This document shows, piece by piece, positions 23,756 through 35,844 of a DNA stretch of 64,000 bases. The notes under the pieces are model-generated. The model had not been told where the DNA came from. It saw nothing but the letters and a program-made list of their open reading frames with translations, and searched no databases. Origin of the DNA: Ascaphus truei (taxonomy: Eukaryota > Chordata > Amphibia > Anura > Ascaphidae); NCBI GenBank assembly GCA_036426205.1, contig WSYH01002452.1, positions 22,613-86,612 of the forward strand, in the 5' to 3' direction. A program made the position numbers and the translations under genes. The first letter of the stretch is position 1. Each line of letters opens with the position of its first letter.

Positions 23756-24508
23756 TCAATACAAAGAGCCTTTGCGCGGACGAAAGTGTAGTTTTACTAT
23801 GGACTTCCCGTACTTGAATGAGACGTTCTTATTTTGGTCGTTCTTTATCTCTATTGTAATACAATCGATGTGATATTTACTGACTGGTATGTAATCAGGT
23901 TTTATGTAGCGTTGCGTAATGATATCATTATTATTGCCGGTGATTTCAACGGTACGCAGTAGTGGGACAAAACTGTGACCAAATATTGTATAAAAGCCAT
24001 TTTTTACATCTGCACATATTTTATCCCTTTTTCAATGTTATCAATGTTATTAGAATCCATGCCTAGAATGTTCATCATACGTTCTGTGGCTGTAAAGCGC
24101 TGTGTACCCACAACAGACAAGGTTCTTTCAAAGTCGTCATATTTCAATTTCACCTTGCTGCTGACCACCGCATCATTAATAGACCTATCCAATTCATTAA
24201 TATCACTATAATACCCCGCTTTTCCATGAAATTTGATTTAATGGCATTTAGCGGTGTTAATCCTATTTTACTATCCATACCCATGTCCACGTCTGCGGAC
24301 TTAGTTGGGTTACAGATACATTACCATCCACTGTTTCAAATGTATTCCAAGTATGTGGATACTGTATCTCTGTTAAAGAAACCTCCCATTCACCTTTTAA
24401 AATAATGGGCTTGGCTAGTTTTGTCGTATAATTAGAAATGTCATTTTGGGGGAACGTTTCGTATGACGCGTTACTAGGCAACGTTACATAAAATGCAATA
24501 TCCTCCAT
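23756..24508 (-). pseudogene. Penton-like single jelly-roll minor capsid protein
   Basis: This protein would form the capsid vertices. The N terminus carries FYVTLPSNASYETFPQND and GEWEVSLTEIQYPHTWNTF, a highly recognisable opening of Polinton minor capsid proteins. The C terminus near 23765-23830 (YGKSIVKLHFRPRK) also fits the family. The middle is spread over other frames, with breaks near 24263, 24200 and 24000. About 250 codons in total. It begins 12 bases after the integrase stop. Confidence 0.8.
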
Positions 24509-24520
24509 GGCGGTGTATTT

Positions 24521-25105
24521 CTACAACCAGGTTAGTTGTGCTTTTTCTATCCAGCTGTTGAATTTTGTAGGGTATCCCCACCATTTAACGTAGTAGACGA
24601 TTTTACGCCTTACGCTTTTTTGTTTTAATATCTTCTCAATTCTGTAAACGCTATTTAAATTCTTTGGTATTTTTTGTACCTTTTCAGCGTAGAATGATCC
24701 TTCTATGGCCTCACCAGTGCTATCTGTAAGCTTATACAGCGGCTTCATGCCTTTCATGCGTACATCATCAATAATAAATATTTCATCTGTAAAACACTGT
24801 TCATAACCCTTTGTAAAAATGCCTTTATACTTTGATTTCCGAATGTGATCTCCAATGTTTAAAAGTGGCTTAAGTTTCTTAGAACTCACATGTGGACCAT
24901 AAATAGTCTTCCAAACGGTGAGAGAATTCGCTTGTGTTACATCCTTTGGCGCGCACTTAATGGTGCAATGCGGCGTGTGATTATAGCTGTATATTAAGTC
25001 TGATAATACATCGTTGTACCGGTACGCAGTGTTCTGTCTGAATTTAAATAAAAAAACTGCTATGACCTCTTTTCGTAGTCTTTTGAAATTTTCTGACATG
25101 CGCAC
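24521..25105 (-). pseudogene. Polinton integrase C-terminal part with chromodomain
   Basis: Retroviral-type integrases insert the element DNA. Residues ~30-60 (DVLSDLIYSYNHTPH) correspond to the end of the catalytic core, where the last helices lie. An SH3-like part follows, then a chromodomain: VYRIEKILKQKSVRRKIVYY and YVKWWGYPTKFNSW, residues ~150-190. The upstream part with the zinc-binding and DDE residues is absent, because unrelated noncoding sequence begins just beyond 25105. The remaining 194 codons are open, which is notable in such a decayed element. Confidence 0.82.
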
Positions 25106-25505
25106 TGCGTTATTTCAGAATAAACACGCCCAGACTTGCCCGTATGAAAAAAAACATGTTCGGACAGGTCCCAAACGCCTATAAACATGCCTGGATATGC
25201 ACGCATATGTATACGCCCCCCTCCTATCTACGTCAACAGTATGCACCAATCACAAAAAAGAATAAAAAATACACATCATAATAAAAAATTTAAATTGGCG
25301 CAGGGGGCGTCAACCATGTTTTTTTGGCGTTGGGGGCGTCAACCACGTTCTTTGGCGCAGGGGGCGTCAATCTCAAAATATTGTTGCAGGGGGCAGAGAC
25401 AGATACGTAAGGGGCGGGACAGGATACTGAAGGGGCGGGACATGTGAGCGGAGTTTTGGCCAAAGGGGGTGGGGCTTAGGGCAAAGGGGGCTTGGCACCT
25501 GTCAA
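25106..25505. repeat. GC-rich end region with GGGGGCGTCAA repeats
   Basis: This follows the truncated integrase and could be a remnant of the Polinton terminal repeat. GGCGCAGGGGGCGTCAA-like units recur three times near 25300, 25330 and 25358. GGGGCGGGACA occurs near 25411 and 25433. No inverted partner is found at the other end, which is replaced by L1-A, so a terminal repeat is not proven. Confidence 0.4.
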
Positions 25506-26113
25506 AAAAAGTTTGACATAATGTATGCCTCCCTACTACTACTGACATCAACCAAGTATTTCTAAGATCTGAAGCTAAATGGATATACCTATTAGGCACT
25601 CTGACACCGTAGGGCCTAAATGAAGGTTTTGCCTACACAGCCTTCCTATAAACATCTGCTTAGTGTATGTACATCATCCATTGCCAACAGGCTGCTTTAA
25701 CTCTGTGAGTTTAGAGATGTGCCTTTAAGACCTGCACTATAGGCCCATTTTAGCTACCCCATTCCACTTTATAGACATGTGAGTATTCCAAGTTAAGTGA
25801 ATTTTCCAAGGATGGAATTACAAGCAGAATTAATCCATATATACTATGTCATGTATACCATTGCATTATGAGTATAATTTCTGGCATTTATATGATTTAA
25901 TTTAATTTTAATATTAGGGACCCCTAGTAGGGTCATGTTTTACTTTTGTGCTGACCTCTGTATAATACATTAAGCTGCTGTACATGCTGTTTGAACCATT
26001 ATATAGTTCTAAACAGCATTATCTCCAGTAGGGGTTAATGTTCAAACCTCCAATTTGTAGTCATGGCAACCCATGGTTATAAAATAGGAAGCAGTCACAG
26101 AGGCACGCCCACC

Positions 26114-26150
26114 CCAGAAGAAGTTCATGACTGAACGAAACGTGCGTAGG
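26114..26150 (+). ncRNA. Degenerate hammerhead-like motif
   Basis: CAGAAGAAGTTCATGACTG continues into AACGAAACGTGCGTAGGG. GTTCA and TGAAC can pair as helix II around a TGAC loop, followed by the GAAAC box. The first core box reads CAGAAGA instead of CTGATGA, so cleavage is doubtful. Hammerhead motifs with a GAAACGCGTAGG-like tail are known from the pseudo-LTRs of Penelope-like elements; this assignment is from memory. Confidence 0.4.
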
Positions 26151-28844
26151 GTGTTAGTGACGCAATGGTCACTCTCCCAACAGTGCATTATCATATATCT
26201 AAGAATGATTCAGTGAATAGCTAAAAAGATGTGGGCTCAGATCCACTAGCAGAGAGGGACAAAAGTAGACATTCCTGGGTCCTGTGTGCGACACTGCACG
26301 GTTGATTCAGCCTGCAGGTAATATAATTTTCCCTCTCCAGGTCCTCCGTCTCTACCCCTCTCCCTTCGGATGTGAGAGTGGAGTGTGTAGAGGAAGTATA
26401 GTGTTCTGAGTTAGTGTTCTGAGTCACTGCTATTCTCAACAGTGGAGTCTCAAGGCATTTATTAAGAGAGAGTTATCTTAACAGAGGGTTAATTCTGCAA
26501 GGCATACTCAGCCTACAAGATTCTATCCTTCTGTTGTCTCTCTCCCCCTCTCCTCCCCCCTCCTCCTCCTCCTCCCTCCGCTGATGTGGACGTGTGTGTG
26601 GGGTATGAGGAAGAGTTATAGTGCTGTCATCTAGTAGCAGCTTTTTGCTTTTCTACACTATGCATGTATGAGGCTGCCATGATATAGTTAGGGATTAGCA
26701 TATACATTTAGTTTCCCTTTTGAGCCCTGTTGCAGCTTTGTTTCAATCTGTGACACTCCTTCCACTATGCCTGTCCAATAGCTTCCACTATAGCTATATG
26801 ATACACACAGATAGGCACAGGAGGAATGATCTAAGACTAATCTGATCAGGTTGTGTCACAATAGATCTATACAGATGTCACATAGGAGGTAATTCAGTTA
26901 TCTAGGCAGTATACATTGTATATAAACACAAACACAAACAGGATTTATTTAGGTTTATTTAGTTTAGTTTATTAAGCACTAATTCTCTCATAATTGTGAG
27001 AGTCTTGGGTTCAATATTTCACATTATATAGTGTACACCTAGCACTTCTTTTGAAGCACCAGCACATATGCCTGGATACAGTAATTATCATATGCAGACA
27101 TCTGCCATGGCTGTATGCATCTGTTAGTTTAGGTTCACAATTTTGTATTAGCAGGGACAATATTATTATACATTGACCTGCAGTTCTACAATAAGCACTG
27201 TTGCGAGTTTTAGTTTTAATCTACTTTTTTGTTTTCCTTTTGTTCAATAATAAATAAAAATTATTATTTCAAATCAGTGGAGGTGGTACACACCACCTCT
27301 TTCCAGTATGTATAATTACACATATACGGTGGAGTGCATATCCAAACAGGGACACTGTTTTTTTATAGTTTCCTAAATACCATTGGCTCAATCAGATCCC
27401 TCCGCTGCCACCAGACAAAAGCTTGTCACGGTAGACCAGAACTTTTAACACCAAAATACCCGGATCCTTTGATTGAGTAAAGTAAGAGATAAAATAAATT
27501 GTGATTTATTTACCGAATGAACATACTCAGCTTAGTTTACAAAAAAACACTTGAAATACACTTACTGGGATGGGGTAAAATGAAATCTTCTATTCCCGGA
27601 ACGAAATATTTAGAAATAGAGTCTCTAGGCACAATTTCCCAGGAGCGGGAGTTGTGCGCAAACATAGCGGAAAACATTGTTTGGACAGTGGCGCCGCTCG
27701 CAACCACTGTTTCTCCTCTGAAGCTGCTTACTTTGTTCTGCCGCCGTATAATTGGTTATGGATTCCTTAGTTCTTACGAACCCTTGACTTTGGTTACGAT
27801 GGATTAAAGTTTAAAATACAGTTTATCTGACTCACAATCGGCTGCAGGGATTCTTATGAAGTACGAATCCCTATCTGTAACCTCTGCAGCCAATCTTTGC
27901 ATGGGAACCAATATTCCCACGTATCTCAGAGTTGCCCATACTTGGCAAAACTGGCAGAGGGGCTTCTTAGTTTGCTAAGGACATGCGCAATCCTCACACC
28001 TTTGCCGTTTTGCATACCAGACCCAGACCCCTTACCCGGCGACATTTTGTCTGAGCTGGCCGGACATCTGGGCAATTTGCCCGGACATTTACTAAGATGG
28101 GGATACTTGCATTACCCCTCCCCACTTAACACCTTAGTCGGCCAAAGCCTTTTAACTTCTGACTGTTTCAGACACTGTGGAACCGGACCAGCGGGGTGTC
28201 TTAGAAGTCTGAGTTACATATGCATTGCTCACCTCGCAGGAAATTAATGCTATACACTTCTAAAGTACAGTAATTACAACTTAAGGGTTTTCCTCTGTTC
28301 CGGCCGTCTGAATGAAAATCCCCTTACACATATATTGTTGGAACAATTAAAATAGGGGGACTTTCATTCATCAATTTTTATATAAATCTATAAATATTGC
28401 GTTTTAAACCTTGTACAGCTGCCAGCGTCCATGATTTTACCCATCCAGCGCTCACAGCAAATCTCAGCACGCTAGGACCTTCCTAGCAGAAGTTTGCTAA
28501 AAGCCGTGAAATGTGCTGTGGCTTCTGGGTTTTAAAACCATTTTTCCTTTGCGCGGTTACAGGGAAACACTGCTACAGTAATACATTTCATAGTTGGAAA
28601 TAACATTATTCTCGTCACCTTATACCTGGTGGGAGTCACACAGACATTTTTATTAAAGTTACAGTGTTACTGTCATTACTGGGTTGCAGAGCTGACAATC
28701 TACATTTCCCCAATAAGGCCCAGGGGCACCCAGCCAGGCATAATACCTTTATTTACTAGCCTGGGAACCCCTTCTCCATCCCAGTGCAGCACAAATCTCC
28801 TTTATTACAAATATAAAACATAACAATTAATTAAAAATAAACAT

Positions 28845-29140
28845 TTGCCAAAAATGCATTGCATGTCACTGTATTTATCTATACCCGAAATGGCAATAGA
28901 TAAAAACATTGGCAGTCAATGACCAACCTTAAAAAAACAAGAATTCAAAAAATACAATTAGAAAAAACAAGCATAAAAATACATAATTAAAAAATCAACA
29001 AAAATACATATCAATGAAATAAAAATAAGCATTTGCCTAAAAATGCATTGTTTGTCACTGTATTTACCTATAGCCCTAAAGGGGCACAGATAAATACATT
29101 GGCAGTCAATGGGCAAGCATAAAAATACGAATTAAGAAGT
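28845..29140. repeat. Two-copy direct repeat, ~180 bp
   Basis: AATAAACATTTGCCAAAAAT starts the first copy; AATAAGCATTTGCCTAAAAA starts the second. Both run on through TGTCACTGTATTTA and CATTGGCAGTCAATG. The surroundings are A-rich. It is not assigned to a family. Confidence 0.6.
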
Positions 29141-29289
29141 ACAATAAAAAAACCTGAAAAACAAAAATGACATACATTCAAAGTTTTTCTTACCTTTAGA
29201 TGTCTTCACCCTCCAATCCCCGATGTAACTGGAAGCTCACCATCCGCAACGCAATGAACCTCATTTTCAGGTAAATTGTGTTATTCTTT

Positions 29290-29930
29290 TTTGTAACTTC
29301 AATTTTATTGATATTTCAAACATATTATGGCATGTCACTTTCTGTATATAAGTCGTGTGTGTGTACATCTGACACGTTTCAAAACAACCAATAATTCACT
29401 TAAGCGTATGATGCATTCAACATATGAAAATCCAAAATAAGGTAACTTAAAAGCTGAAATGAAAATTAAAGGACGGGGAGGGTAGGGGAGGAAGAGGGTG
29501 AGGGTGGGGGGAGACAAGGAAGGACGCGTCTCCTCTCTCCAATCCTCCTTGCGTCCCCCTGGGTGCTCCATGAAACTAGTAGCTTAATTTCTAACTATAG
29601 TTTGACTTTCTGCGACACCGGCTCATGATTACCTAACCTATCCTAAGTTTGGAATGGCCAAAGAAAGATCCCATCAGAGGAGGACGCATCTATAACTATC
29701 ATTGCCAGAGGGTGTTGACCTCCACCCCTGGGATATCTGTCTGGGCCAACAATGGCATCCAGACTTTTACGAAATTGCTACCAGTGTCGTTAACCAGGCT
29801 CGTTAACTTTTTCCATCTGGCAAACGTACCAAATTCTGTTCCGAACCGTGGGGATATTTGGAATCTCAGTTTGCTTCCATCGTGCTGCGATCTCGCACCT
29901 CTTTTTGTCTTTTCTTCTTTCTTCAATCTT
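29290..29930 (-). mobile_element. 5'-truncated L1-like LINE tail
   Basis: Read on the minus strand, a 75-codon frame (29926-29699) ends with NFVKVWMPLLAQTDIPGVEV and a stop at 29699. It is followed by a 3' UTR and AATAAAATTGAAGTTACAAA at the end (about 29290). The FVKVWMPLL phrase resembles the C terminus of L1-type ORF2 proteins. The insertion at 20743 shares this end. Confidence 0.6.
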
Positions 29931-31559
29931 CTTTACTTGTAATCCATTGTAATCCATAGGTAGATGTTGTCTCGTCGTCTTCTTAAGCTAAAATGAGATG
30001 CGACAGGCCTTATATAAGGCCTGTCACGTCATGTTTTAGGGTCAGATGGTGTAGCTCCAATCCGATTGGATGCTGTACCATGTGCCAGGCTTTTTTTAAA
30101 AAAATTTTAAGGATGTGACATCATCTCCAAGGGAGGTACTTCACATCTTTAAACCAAAATGGCAGCCATCAAATAGTATTACAGCCAATCGGATTGAGGA
30201 CAATCTACTGATTATATATATAGTCTATATAGATAGCAGACAACCGATCTTGATGCGCTACCAGATTTCCTGCCGACAAGAATTTTGAGTTTTCTTGTGG
30301 CAACGGAGTGCTGACCATTTCACGGCGGGGGTTCAGCCACTGAGGGTGAACCAGCCGAGTGACATCATGGCCATGCCCCCATCACACCCCCCCCCCGTCG
30401 GATCTCCTTCTCTTCTCACCAAGCTGACCAACAGACTGCAGATTGCGGCTTTCAGTCATGCACACAGTGAGGACTGAGGCCCTAGCCTAACAGGGGATCG
30501 CCAGGCTTTTAATCACACAGTATTGTAGCATGGACCTCCAGAGATGAATTGCATTGATTTCAGGTCCAGGGTTCCCCTGAAATCAATGCGGTTCAACTCA
30601 GAAGACCCCCTGCTCCTACTCTCTACCTTGTGCAAGCGTTGATAGCACTACTTATCTAAGTGATAACATACAGTGAAAATCAATGTGATGAAGTGATAAT
30701 ATAAATTACTATCCTTTGAGAAAGTGCTGCTCCCAAACAGGACTCAAGCCCAGTCCAGACACAGAAGTAGCAGAAAGAATCGGGCGCAAATTTCATCCAG
30801 GGACATAGAAGAAAATAATAACAATAGTGCAACACAGTATACACAATGTAAATATGAATTGGCTTCCTGTGAATGTTCAACTCACATGTTCCACGTATAA
30901 ATCAGGCAGTGGGGTTATATAGAGTAACTAACACAGAAGGACATCTGGAAGCCTCTTCATGCATCCATAGCGAATTCCATGAAGATCAAAGAGAAGGTGG
31001 AGGGGAATCCCACATAGAGAAGACAAAGCAAATACTGTAGGGTGAAAATTGCTTTTATATATCAAAAACACAAAGTAATGCACTTACATAGTCAACCTTG
31101 AGATAATCATTCAGACCACCCTGAGTCAAAAGCACTGGAACTGGACAGCAGGACTTCCAAACAGCCCTTGATTTTGCTAAATGGCCACTAAGCAGTAGAT
31201 GAAATCATAGGGCTGAATAATCTGGAACCAAATCTCAGCTGCAGTCCACCAGCAACAAACAAATGCCCTCCTCAAGGTTCATATGCTCAGCAAGACTGCG
31301 CCCTACGCGTGTTTTTTCACACATGAACTTCCTGCGGGTATTTTCAATTATGTTGTGGTGTTCCCCTCCTTTTAAATATCCTGCCGACATCCGCAAGTAT
31401 GTTGCGTCGCGTCATCAATGACGTCACAATGTTCTCCAGCATCTGGCACGTCATTGCGTAATGATGTTCCTGATGTCACGACGTGTTACCACGCAGCCGA
31501 TGTCATGACGTAATCCATCGACTATCGCATTGTATCATTCTAAATGTTTATACCAGCTT
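29931..31559. other. Noncoding repeats, PLE-like flank
   Basis: No gene. ATCCGATTGGATG near 30060 and CCAATCGGATTGAGG near 30185 form a loose inverted pair. A plausible degenerate hammerhead motif lies on the minus strand at 31300-31340. ORFs here are short and unremarkable. Confidence 0.4.
31300..31340 (-). ncRNA. Degenerate hammerhead-like motif
   Basis: On the minus strand it reads CAGGAAGTTCATGTGTGAAA followed by AAACACGCGTAGGG. The GTTCA/TGAA stem and ACGCGTAGGG tail echo the motifs at 26114 and 43334. The GAAAC box is altered, so it is probably inactive. Confidence 0.35.
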
Positions 31560-34052
31560 TCAGGGCAACTCCCACTTGCTGCTGAACCACCAATGAGAGT
31601 GCTACTATATTCTACATCACAAGCAGCTCTCACTTGCAACTGCACAACCAATGAGAGCGCAGCTATCCGTTTTCACAACATTATACAGAAAGATACCATG
31701 CAAATTGTACTTTTGATTATACAAAATATCTTTATCCTCAATTTTAACCATAATAGCATCTAAAAAACAAAAGAAGATACTGTATATGTGTAAATGCAAA
31801 TTAGATGTTATATACATGTATTATAAACTTTAATATATTAATAAAACCCACTTTCATAAGTTTAATGAGACAACTAGTATTGTTGTCCTAATTATTTAAA
31901 AATAATTAAAAACATAAATATTGCTTACCAAAAAAAGAAGAAAACTAATAAAATTTAATAAATTTACATAAAATAATTTTAAATTATTATTAACCAAAAG
32001 TTATAAAAGTGAGTCAAATAAAACTAAATCTAACCCAAAACTTAATTAATAATCACATAAAATTTGCAATTAATAATAACAAATTATTCTGAAACAGGAT
32101 AATGTCCTTAAAGACTATTTACCAGAAAAGCCTCAATCAGTCCTTACTTAGGCGAGAAACCTTAAAGATAATCTAGCACCAAGTGCCCTTATGTTAAATG
32201 TCCTTAAATTCGCTTTTTCTGTAGATTCACATCAGCATAACAGAATTCAGCATTCTTGTCATTTGCACACAAAAACAAAACGTTTATTTTGAAAATAATT
32301 ACTTACATACAAAAATAGTAAGAATGACGATGATGATGTTTCAAATAGATTGATATTCTTAAGAATAGTTGCACATAGTAACCTTCTTTCTGTTAATATT
32401 CTATCCAGGTATTAAAACATGTCTTTTCTCCTCTTCATGGTATTATCAGTCTTCGGCCTGGTGGTCTCCTCTGGCCTTCCTTCCTTCCTAAAGCTTACTA
32501 AGCTCACTGCAGTATTTATCCATAAAGACCCACCCAGTCTGCCATTTTAACCTTTAAAATGTTATATCCCAACATGGTATTCGCCTACATTACTGATGTC
32601 ATATGAACTACCCCTGAACATATAAGTAGTTTCAAACTTGCTGAATGGAAAAGTCCTATGGCAGCATTTTTCCCAGTTAGGACTTACAGCTGTCCAACAA
32701 CTTTAGACCACAAATTGACCTTTTGGGTCAATTCTGTCTGCCAGAATAGATCTGACCTTTTACTTAGAATACTTCACATGTAACAATAACTGAACATACA
32801 ATCAGATAATAAATATATATATATCAGACACATATGTAGATATGAAGGAAAGTCCAGACTATTATACTGTATACTTTAACATTCTGCCTTTGATAACAAA
32901 TTCCTTCATTACAATATAATTATTGCTAAATTGGATTTCTTACACCTTAGAAAACAAGAAATAATTCAAAATGGAATATGGTTACTGAATAAACCTAATG
33001 GATTTTTGAAGTGTAAAGTTTGTAAATATGGTATAGAGAAGACCAATTCATTTATTTCCAATGTACTGTAACTAAAGTCACATCCAAAATTAAGAGCTTT
33101 ATAAACTGCAAAAGCTCATTTGTAGTATCTGTCCTCATCTGCCTCTGTGGATATCAGTATGTAGGCCGTACTATTCACCCCCTCAGGGTCAGAATTTTGC
33201 AACATGTACGTAACATCGTCTTAGGGTTAGAAACCCATAATCTGTTTTTACATTTCAAGAAACATCATCATTCAGATCCCTCTGGTCTTAACTATATGGG
33301 AATAGAGCAGGTGTCTGCCCACTGGAGAGGTGGGAATAGAACATTTGGCTTTATCTAAAATAGAATCCTTTTGGATATATCAACTATGCACTCTGAAAAC
33401 TAAAGGCTGTGTCGATTTTGACATAGATTTTTTTTGGTTTAAAACTATTTGGATCATCAGTTATTTTATATTAATTAGTTTTTTATTTTAGTTCTACTGT
33501 ATATTTAAAAAAATTATCCCTTCTTTTTTCTTTGTTATTAAATGCAAATTGTACTTGATTATTAATTAAGCTTTGAGTTAGATTTAGTTTTATTTGACTA
33601 ACTTTGATAAGTTTTGGTTAATAATTTTAAATTATTTTATGTAAGTTTCTTAAATTTTACTATTTTTATTCTATTTTTGGTAAGCAATATTTATGTTTTT
33701 AATTATTTTTAAATAATTAGGACAACAATACTAGTTGTCTTATTAAACTTATGAAAGTGGGTTTTAATTAAAATATTAAAGTTTAAAGTTTATAATCCAT
33801 GTATATAACATCTAATTTGCATTAACACATATTTCTTCTTTTGCGTTTTAAATGCTATTATGGTTAAAATTGAGGATTTAGATATTTTATACAATCAAAA
33901 GTACAATTTGTATGGTAACTTTCTGTATAATCTTGTGAATACGGATAGCCGTGATTCATTGGTGGTGCTGTAGCAAGTGAGAGCTACTAGTGATGTAGAA
34001 CATACAGTAGTAGTGCTCTTATTGGTGGTTCGGTGGCAAGTGAGAGTTCTAT
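31560..34052 (+). mobile_element. PLE-D, decayed Penelope-like element with inverted arms
   Basis: Left arm 31560-32060 and right arm about 33560-34052 are inverted copies: the phrase CCACCAATGAGAG near 31589 returns inverted as CTCTTATTGGTGG near 34016, and the AT-rich core near 31900 returns inverted near 33700. Between them lie remnants of PLE protein on the plus strand. The interior is otherwise AT-rich and stop-filled. Confidence 0.65.
33030..33420 (+). pseudogene. PLE-D GIY-YIG endonuclease remnant
   Basis: The frame around 33120 encodes VSVLICLCGYQYVGRTI-like sequence, a decayed version of the CxCG..YVGRT box of PLE GIY-YIG nucleases. RILQHVRNI follows, and further on GLNYMGIEQV, as in the intact copy at 41724-42320 (ILEHIRLI, GLKVQGIEQI). 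Several stops and frame changes are present. Confidence 0.65.
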
Positions 34053-35844
34053 ATAGAAACAATCTTACCCACAGTAATGATTGACGTCATTAAAAAATAC
34101 CCATATATTATATTTATCCTGTAATCCTCTTAGGTGACCCAATTCATTTAATCCATGAGAGATATTACTGACTTATCAAGCTTCAACAGAGTGACATTGT
34201 TTATACAAATGGGTTTACTATTTAATGTTTGCGAAAACGTAATTTTTTTTTTCAAAACACCATCCTATAACTTAATTTTTTTCTTTGTAAATAAAAAATG
34301 CTACAGGTGCCACACATTACATTAATATCAGTTTCATACAGTTTTAGATGCATGAATTTGTTACTCTTCTGTGTCACATTTACAACAAAATTAATTCTAG
34401 CAACACAGTGCATACAGTAGGCCCCATAGTTTACAAAACTGTGAGTCTCTCAAAGGTTTCTATTTCACTGAGTTAAAATAAGTTTTAGAAATTCAATAGC
34501 TAGCATTCCTTACTGTCTTTGAGTAAAATCATAATATAAAAAATAAGATTACTGGAAATCATCAACCTCATTTATTGAGTTAAAGAAATTGATATGAAAA
34601 TCTCTGCAAAAATAAATCCCTTTATGCTCATATGAAGTCTTGACAAGGCATCAGTAATTCAATAATGTGACAGTCAAGTACTACAATTCAATCAGAAGTA
34701 ATATAGTTATATTACCAACCAAATAGCAGTAATCAAGGCAAACACGTACAGTATTGACAATGCACTTAATTTACCTTCTGAGAACCTGAAATGCTAGCTT
34801 TTTAAATTACTATTTATTTTCATGTGTTCGGAATTATTTTGTTGTTGCTGAGCATGATAAATTGATCAACATAGTTTATATTATTTGGATTGTCTTAATG
34901 TATCCTGCATTGGGAATAGAAAATACAGTAAACATTATTTCTTCTGTGACTTTCCTTTCAGATATTTTTAATTATTTGGATATATTAATTACTTAACATT
35001 AAGTGCATTACATTACAAAGTAACAAATGTGTGTGTTTGTGTAGCTTTTGAAATATCTAGATATATTCCTCCATTATTTTCCCCTTGCTCTTATTCAGCT
35101 TAGTTATTTGACATGCAAGAACACATGCAAGAATTTCCGGATCCCTGTTGCAAGAAAATGATTGCTCTAAAGGTAATTACATTTGATTATACTTTAGGAG
35201 TCAATTACATTGTTAAGTGGACTGTTTCCTTAAGTGCATTGGCAACAGCCTTTAAATTCATTGTGGCTCTGTCAACAAGCACTCAACATCAGAATTTAAA
35301 CAAAGTGAATTGCAGTGTGCTTCATTAAGTTGCTGCAGGTTGATTAATAAGTCCACACATGCAAAAAAACAAAAAAGCACAATAAACAAGAACAAAAAAA
35401 ATGTATATGCAAGAAGAATGAAGTAGTAAGTAGAAAAATGAAAGTGATCTATATATTACAATTCCTGAGTACAAAAAAGTGTAACAGAACTTCACCAGAT
35501 TTACACAGCATATAAAATAAATTGCATAAATTGGTTATTTTAAATGACAGGAATATGCAACAGTTTATTTTTCTTTACACCAATATTCCCTTCATTTTGT
35601 AGTTTCGAGATCACCTACAGTAAGTGTTTATTTCCCTAGAAAAAACGAACGGAATATAATTATCATGTTTTTTGTTAAACAAATTAGCAAGCCTTTCAAT
35701 AACCTACCCTTTGAGTTTTTTTTTAATCAATTGCAGTCCGTGACATTTTACACCCTCAATAGTGGCATTCAACAAAATGCTTAGATATAGAAATTGTACT
35801 TTTGTACATGTTCTTGTATTGTCATCTTTAGTTTATGCGTACTA
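34053..35844. other. AT-rich noncoding stretch
   Basis: No gene or clear element. One 60-base segment (35505-35568, including TTATTTTAAATGACAGGAAT) recurs almost exactly at 46801-46861 at the 5' end of PLE-B. The remaining frames are short. Confidence 0.45.

Larger units (their letters stand above)
12778..25120 (-). mobile_element. Degenerate Polinton/Maverick element
   Basis: A block of virus-like genes, all read on the minus strand and closely packed, identifies this as a Polinton. In transcription order it holds an integrase remnant with a chromodomain, penton-like and hexon-like capsid proteins, a PX/pVI-like protein, an adenain-like protease, a protein-primed DNA polymerase B, and an A32/FtsK-type packaging ATPase. 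The downstream end is cut at 12778 by the L1-A tail. The integrase lacks its catalytic core at the other end, so both termini are incomplete and clear terminal inverted repeats cannot be shown. Stops and frameshifts in most genes make it an inactive relic. Confidence 0.9.
25506..29289. other. Noncoding repeat-rich stretch
   Basis: No gene is supported. A degenerate hammerhead-like motif lies at 26114-26142. Two plus-strand frames (27517-27807 and 27897-28247) have no recognisable domain. TGTCACGGTAGACC at about 27425 looks like an LTR start, but no matching end was found. A direct repeat of ~180 bp with the core AAAAATGCATTG, a tract matching TGTCACTGTATTTA, and CATTGGCAGTCAATG recurs at about 28845-28925 and 29025-29120. 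Confidence 0.4.

Noticed and set aside
12778..25120. Integrated adenovirus
   Set aside because: Capsid, protease and polymerase are adenovirus-like, but the chromodomain integrase and the A32-type ATPase with a protein-primed polymerase fit a Polinton/Maverick.
27425..28250. LTR starting at TGTCACGG with ORFs
   Set aside because: A plausible start, but no matching end, target duplication or retroviral domain was found.
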